Assembly: GCA_022414725.1 (NCBI GenBank)
Contig: CM039462.1
Span: forward strand, 181,018,990 to 181,082,989
Origin: Microglena sp. YARC
Lineage: Eukaryota > Chlorophyta > Chlorophyceae > Chlamydomonadales > Chlamydomonadaceae
Length of the DNA stretch: 64,000 bases
Reading direction: 5' to 3'
Both the position numbers and the translations under genes were made by a program. The notes below the pieces were generated by a model. That model did no database searches, was not told the DNA's origin, and was given only the letters and a program-made list of their open reading frames with translations. Below, in pieces: positions 61,706 through 64,000 of the stretch; positions within the stretch are counted from its first letter, which is position 1, and every line of letters begins with the position of its first letter.

Positions 61706-62461
61706 CGTGTCAGGTCCCTGCTGGAGCCCACATCTGGACTAGACCCCCCTCCCTGGGCTAGGCACCCCCCCCCCCCCCCAACCTCGAGCCATATTCGCTT
61801 TGTTGTGTGGTTCTTCTTTTCTTGCCCGTGGGAGACAGCTTTGTCTTGTAAATGTTGGGAAAACTGGATGGTGGCTGAGGTATAGCGATTCCGCCAGGAA
61901 CCGTACGCAGACCAAAGCGCCGTACGAGACAGTATGCGCACGCGTACACGAAACCGTTAGCAGAACCCTACACCCACCTTGTCTCGTACTGAGGGCACGA
62001 AGCTGTCACAGTGGTTTCGGAAGCGCCGGCGGGAGTGCCTGCGAGGGGTGGGGGTGGGCAGAGGGGTAAAGGGAGGAGAACCGCACGAGGGGAGATATGG
62101 TAGGAGACAGATATGAGGTGAATTGGCTGTGTTTGGGAGATAAAACGTATGCGGAGAGCAGCGCAGGAGTTTGTTGGGCAAGACGACAGGGGCGGGGTGG
62201 GAGACACGATAAGAGCAAGCAGGGGAAAACAATTTTGGAGGATTTCGTATCGGTCTCTCCAGAGTGGCAATCTCCGCTTCGTGACACCGATCAGGCGAGC
62301 CTATCGGCCTGAGGCACCCAGGCCGAGCCGAGCCGCAGCTGGGTAACCAAAGCAGTGCGAGACACGAGTGCCGATCGGGGAGCTTCTCACCTGAGGGGAA
62401 GGGCGAACGGAGAGAATTGGGAGATTTGGCTTGTGTGATACGCCTACCAGATACTGCCATC

Positions 62462-62470
62462 TATTTATAC
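62462..62470 (-). promoter_or_regulatory. Candidate TATA box (probably of the ice-binding gene)
   Basis: TATAAATAG on the minus strand in GC-rich, unique DNA. It is followed about 75 nt downstream by a consensus donor CCTCAG|GTGAGA. No start codon with coding character lies between, so the first exon would be untranslated and the intron about 1.5 kb. Confidence 0.4.
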
Positions 62471-62841
62471 TGTTGGCCTCGCTGGTTGGTGGAATGGATG
62501 TGGTTTCTGTGGCCACCGGTGCGCCCATGCACCTGTGCGCTTCAGCGGAACTTGGTGCGAAGCTCGCAGGGAGTTCAGCCAGCCGAATAAGCCTACCATA
62601 TCTATCATGTCGGCCAATTAGTAAATCTCTACATGTGTTTCCAGCATGTTTCCCACCATTACCCACTACGTACGTGTGCGTGTGCGTGTGCCGATCGATT
62701 ACTAACATCTCCTCCGCCGATGCCTTGCATGCTGCTCCAGGAAATTCGAAAGTGAGGTAATTGACGAATCCCACATGCATGGTGCGCCCGTCGTGTCAAG
62801 TTAATCGGACGTTTTCTCGTCGGACGTTTTGAAAACCCTAC

Positions 62842-63303
62842 CCTGTGCAGCATGGCGTTGACCTCACCCATATCTGATGCGTCAAGCCTGTCAGTCTCCT
62901 CGGAGCTGTTGTAGCAAAAGAATGACAGCTACTCGTCGAGACTCTTGGTGTAGTGCTGCGTTAGTGATTGAGCCAACCCTACACTTTCCCCCCTACTCAC
63001 TTGCGATTTACCTTGCTCAAGAAACTCGACCTGCTCTTGTCTCCTAATCGTCAACGTCGTTAGGCTATCATTCTTCGCTAGCTTTCCTTCACTAGAATGG
63101 GGGAGAGGGGGGGGGAGGGGCGCATGGATGTTGAACTGCGAAGATTGCAGAACCAGGTCCTGCAAATCCCAGTCCGAAATCGGCCAAAGACAATATCCGA
63201 ACACAAACTTGACTATTACCCAAACCAGCGGCCTGTCTTGCAAGCCACTAGGCGGACGTACTGACCGCGTCGCGATTGATAAGAGCTTCGTTCGCGAGTA
63301 CAT
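62842..63303 (-). CDS. Unknown gene, first three coding exons (3' part not resolved)
   Basis: ATG at 63303 opens MYSRTKLLSIATRSVRPPSG. Proposed exons: 63303-63220, 63159-63001, 62928-62842, with introns of 60 and 72 nt (TGG|GTAATA ... TTTGCAG; CAA|GTGAGT ... GAGTAG), all phase 0. Reading continues as LVLQSSQFNIHAPLPPPLP, TIRRQEQVEFLEQGKSQ, then LSFFCYNSSEETDRLDASDM and GEVNAMLHR, ending at donor CACAGG|GTAGGG. Intron 1 is in frame without stops, so it might instead be coding. No family recognised. Continuation between 62.47 and 62.84 kb could not be assigned; an exon there remains open. Confidence 0.45.
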
Positions 63304-63338
63304 CGGATCCAATTGTAGGACGTGAATGAAAGGAAAAT

Positions 63339-63930
63339 ATGTTCAAGAAAACAGCCAGCGATGTAGCAGCAGCTCTCACCGAGGTATGTGGCCTGCCAGG
63401 TAGGACTGGGCTAGTTTAGCTTTTGCTCATGGCTTAACTTAACTTCCATGCATTGGGGTGTGTATGTGTGTGTGCATGTTTCTGTGTGTATGTTTGTGTG
63501 CAATTTCATGGGTATACATGGCAATTTAATGCTGTAACCATGCAAATGTATGTATGACAATGCTGTAAGTGTCTGTGTTTGTGACGCCTCTGAGGCCTTC
63601 GTGACTTCCATGCTCTGTTTGCTGTGTTGTGTGTGTATGCGTGCAAGTTCGGTTAGTGTGCATGCCTGGATGCCATTGTATGCACATGAACTACATTGTG
63701 GATCCAATCAATTCAGTATATATGCTAATTATTTGCTTACATTGCCGACCACTACGTGATGTGCTGGCCGGGGATATGATGCTACTACACCACATACGCT
63801 GTTCCGTACATCATGTTACCACATAGGTTTGACTTAATTAACAATTACTCTCTTAATGCAGGTTAGTGGCACCCATTGAGGACGACACACATTTGTTCTT
63901 GTGCGCCTTTCGGGTATCGGTGAAAAGTAA
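63339..63930 (+). CDS. Start of a divergent gene, truncated by window edge (two exons, not yet in phase)
   Basis: ATG at 63339 encodes MFKKTASDVAAALTE up to donor GAG|GTATGT at 63384. A second clear exon at 63862-63930 lies between AATGCAG| and |GTAAGT and reads LVAPIEDDTHLFLCAFRVSV. It needs two carried-over bases, whereas the first exon ends in phase 0, so an intermediate exon or a different start is missing. Its ATG is only 36 bp from the opposite-strand ATG at 63303. Confidence 0.35.
63440..63670. repeat. (TGTGTGTATG)n-rich intronic stretch
   Basis: gtgtgtatgtgtgtgtgcatgtttctgtgtgtatgtttgtg and a second block near 63625. No exon recognised here. Confidence 0.5.
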
Positions 63931-64000
63931 GTTTAGCACGGTACACCTCAATCTCGCCCAAGATGTTGTTAATTTCAAGCTGCATAGTTGATCACAAACT

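Noticed and set aside
61957..62780. Open frames of 100-170 codons in both strands of the GC-rich region
   Set aside because: Composition-driven; they contain a TATA motif and a splice donor in their middle and show no domain. Better read as promoter and 5' UTR.

Overview
This is a nuclear genome window from a eukaryotic microbe. The evidence is split genes with GT-AG (and a few GC-AG) introns, arginine/serine-rich splicing proteins, a membrane RING-H2 ubiquitin ligase, TTTAGGG-type interstitial telomeric repeats, many microsatellites and poly-G/C runs, and short inverted-repeat transposons. A protein with three DUF3494 (ice-binding type) domains points to a cold-associated alga or protist. 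A green alga is plausible, but the sequence alone does not prove the lineage.

Layout. (1) 1-12.6 kb, minus strand: a large low-complexity/coiled-coil protein of unknown function, at least 9 exons, running off the left edge; its promoter is probably near 13.8 kb. (2) 14-16.5 kb: intergenic, with a LINE remnant and dispersed repeats. (3) 16.7-27.2 kb, minus: a filamin + RRM + SR/KE-rich splicing-type protein, 6 exons. (4) 27.2-28.5 kb: divergent promoter region. (5) 28.5-45.55 kb, plus: a PA-TM-RING-H2 E3 ubiquitin ligase, 9 exons over 17 kb, with a possible small same-strand nested gene at 39.96 kb. (6) 45.6-49.1 kb: repeats and one isolated ORF. (7) 49.2-53.06 kb, plus: a probably secreted small protein with a lysine/acidic tail and a 9-nt microexon. 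(8) 53.1-56.2 kb: repeats, including a long inverted-repeat element. (9) 56.27-60.87 kb, minus: a 696-residue ice-binding-type protein with three DUF3494 domains. (10) 61-64 kb: GC-rich promoter-like DNA and the starts of two divergent, incomplete genes.

The most striking pattern runs through the four longest genes. Their introns are filled with minisatellites, and many repeat units carry a copy of the adjacent exon edge: the last or first tens of coding bases plus the intact splice donor or acceptor. I count this at more than twenty exon boundaries. The rule was useful in practice: it exposed an exon with no start codon (283-651), and it shows that the in-frame stop after the 1479 junction is intronic. 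Coding sequence is only about 17% of the window; almost all the rest is repeat-derived.

Exon joins below were derived by hand from splice consensus, phase and reading-frame continuity. No transcript data were available.
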